Shown here: piece after piece, positions 6,105 through 6,921 of the stretch
Position numbering within the stretch: position 1 is the first letter of the stretch
Layout: every line of letters starts with the position of its first letter
From: Alkalimonas sp.
Lineage (GTDB): Bacteria > Pseudomonadota > Gammaproteobacteria > Enterobacterales > Alteromonadaceae
Length of the DNA: 6,921 bases
Reading direction: 5' to 3'
Assembly (NCBI GenBank): GCA_007117525.1
Contig: SKGJ01000146.1
Span: 1 to 6,921 of the forward strand
Made by a program: the position numbers and the translations under genes
Notes under the pieces: model-generated
Databases searched by the model: none
Told to the model about the DNA's origin: nothing
Seen by the model: only the letters and a program-made list of their open reading frames with translations

Positions 6105-6921
6105 ATGAGCGACTGGCTTGCAACCCTGGATCACTGGCGCGAACTCTCCCCCGAGCTCTTTATGGCTGGCAGCTTGCTGCTGCTGGTGCTGCTGTCCTGG
6201 CTGGCCAACTGGCTGACCAAAAACATTCTGGTACGGGCTGTCTCTAAAGCCTTTAATGCCACCCCTTTTGCTCAGAATGCACTGCAGCAGGATTTTGGCA
6301 TCATTGCCCGCCTGGCCAATGTGGTGCCGGCGCTGGTGCTGGCAGCCGGGGTTGGCTTAATTGAAGGCTTGCCGCATCTGGTGGTGGAAGTGGTGCGCAA
6401 TGTCAGCAATGCCTTTATTGTGCTGACCATCGCCATGTCGCTCAGCAATGTGCTGACCATGGTCAACAGCCTGTACGAGCGCCGGCCCGATTCAAAAACC
6501 AAGCCGATTAAAGGCTACATGCAGCTGCTGAAAATCATTGTCTACACCGTCGCCTTTGTGCTGATGGTGGCGATGCTGATTGACCGCTCGCCGCTGATCT
6601 TGCTATCGGGCATGGGCGCCATGATGGCGGTGCTGTTGCTGATTTTTCAGGACACCATTTTATCGGTGGTAGCCAGTGTGCAGATTGCTTCCAACGATGT
6701 GATCCGGGTCGGTGACTGGGTCGAGATGCCACAGCTGAATGCTGATGGTGATGTGATTGACATTGCACTCCATACGGTGAAAATCCAGAACTGGGACCGT
6801 ACCATCACCACCATCCCAACCCGCCGTTTTATGACCGATCCCTTTAAAAACTGGCGCGGCATGCAGCAATCCGGTGGCCGGCGCATAAAGCGCAGCCTGA
6901 TGATCGATCAGCAAAGCGTCC
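6105..6921 (+). CDS. mscM: Miniconductance mechanosensitive channel of the MscS family, YbdG/MscM type (3' end outside window)
   Basis: From ATG 6105 the frame stays open to the window end, giving 272 residues of an inner-membrane channel; E. coli YbdG is about 415 aa, so roughly the last third is missing. Its role in the family is to gate in response to membrane tension on osmotic downshift. Hydrophobic segments lie near residues 17-38, 66-88, 93-118, 140-160 and 163-195, the last being the glycine/alanine-rich pore helix (SGMGAMMAVLLLIFQD). The cytoplasmic beta-domain then shows RVGDWVEMP, ADGDVIDI, TVKIQNWD, TITTIPT, FKNWRGM and SGGRRIKRS, which closely parallel E. coli YbdG and set it apart from small MscS. 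The ribosome binding site is weak (AAAGAA about 6 nt upstream). It is probably transcribed alone, being separated from the upstream cluster by a hairpin and a 124-nt gap. Confidence 0.93.
   Translation, partial: MSDWLATLDHWRELSPELFMAGSLLLLVLLSWLANWLTKNILVRAVSKAFNATPFAQNALQQDFGIIARLANVVPALVLAAGVGLIEGLPHLVVEVVRNVSNAFIVLTIAMSLSNVLTMVNSLYERRPDSKTKPIKGYMQLLKIIVYTVAFVLMVAMLIDRSPLILLSGMGAMMAVLLLIFQDTILSVVASVQIASNDVIRVGDWVEMPQLNADGDVIDIALHTVKIQNWDRTITTIPTRRFMTDPFKNWRGMQQSGGRRIKRSLMIDQQSV

Noticed and set aside
6272..6914. Reverse-strand open frames opposite the channel gene
   Set aside because: The + strand encodes a clear YbdG/MscM homolog over the whole stretch; the antisense frames have no supporting motif.

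Overview
The window (6,921 bp) is most consistent with a free-living gammaproteobacterial chromosome. The evidence is a cysI-cysH sulfate-assimilation pair with close similarity to the enteric proteins and, at the other end, a YbdG-type (MscM) mechanosensitive channel of the kind found in enteric and marine gammaproteobacteria. An Alteromonadales/Chromatiaceae-like host such as Rheinheimera or Alishewanella is a guess from the style of the proteins and the moderate GC content; nothing in the window proves a genus.

Layout, all genes on the + strand: (1) 1-1751, the end of a sulfate-assimilation operon: the C-terminal 333 codons of sulfite reductase hemoprotein (cysI), followed after 11 nt by complete PAPS reductase (cysH). 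A perfect 11-bp hairpin spans the cysH stop codon. (2) 1752-1962, an AT-rich intergenic region with a small palindromic element. (3) 1963-5980, three consecutive envelope or secreted proteins that I cannot assign to a named pathway. They are a 694-aa lipoprotein carrying both an HExxH metallopeptidase-like motif and a C-terminal retropepsin-like DTGS domain, a 336-aa lipoprotein with an alpha/beta-hydrolase fold (GFSMG nucleophile elbow), and a 266-aa secreted protein whose 12 cysteines form six close pairs. (4) 6105-6921, the start of mscM/ybdG, cut by the window end.

The cys genes act together in cytoplasmic sulfate reduction: CysH makes sulfite from PAPS and CysI, with the CysJ flavoprotein, reduces sulfite to sulfide. 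The middle block looks like accessory cargo between two conserved loci. All three products are predicted to leave the cytoplasm, the first two genes are only 40 nt apart, and the first gene changes sharply in base composition about halfway along (hand-counted samples of about 35% GC early and about 62% GC late). The strongest candidate for something undescribed is the dual-protease-motif lipoprotein and its hydrolase partner. Their joint function is unknown, and none of the motif-based assignments could be confirmed by a database search here. I saw no tRNA, rRNA, CRISPR array, transposase or integrase.
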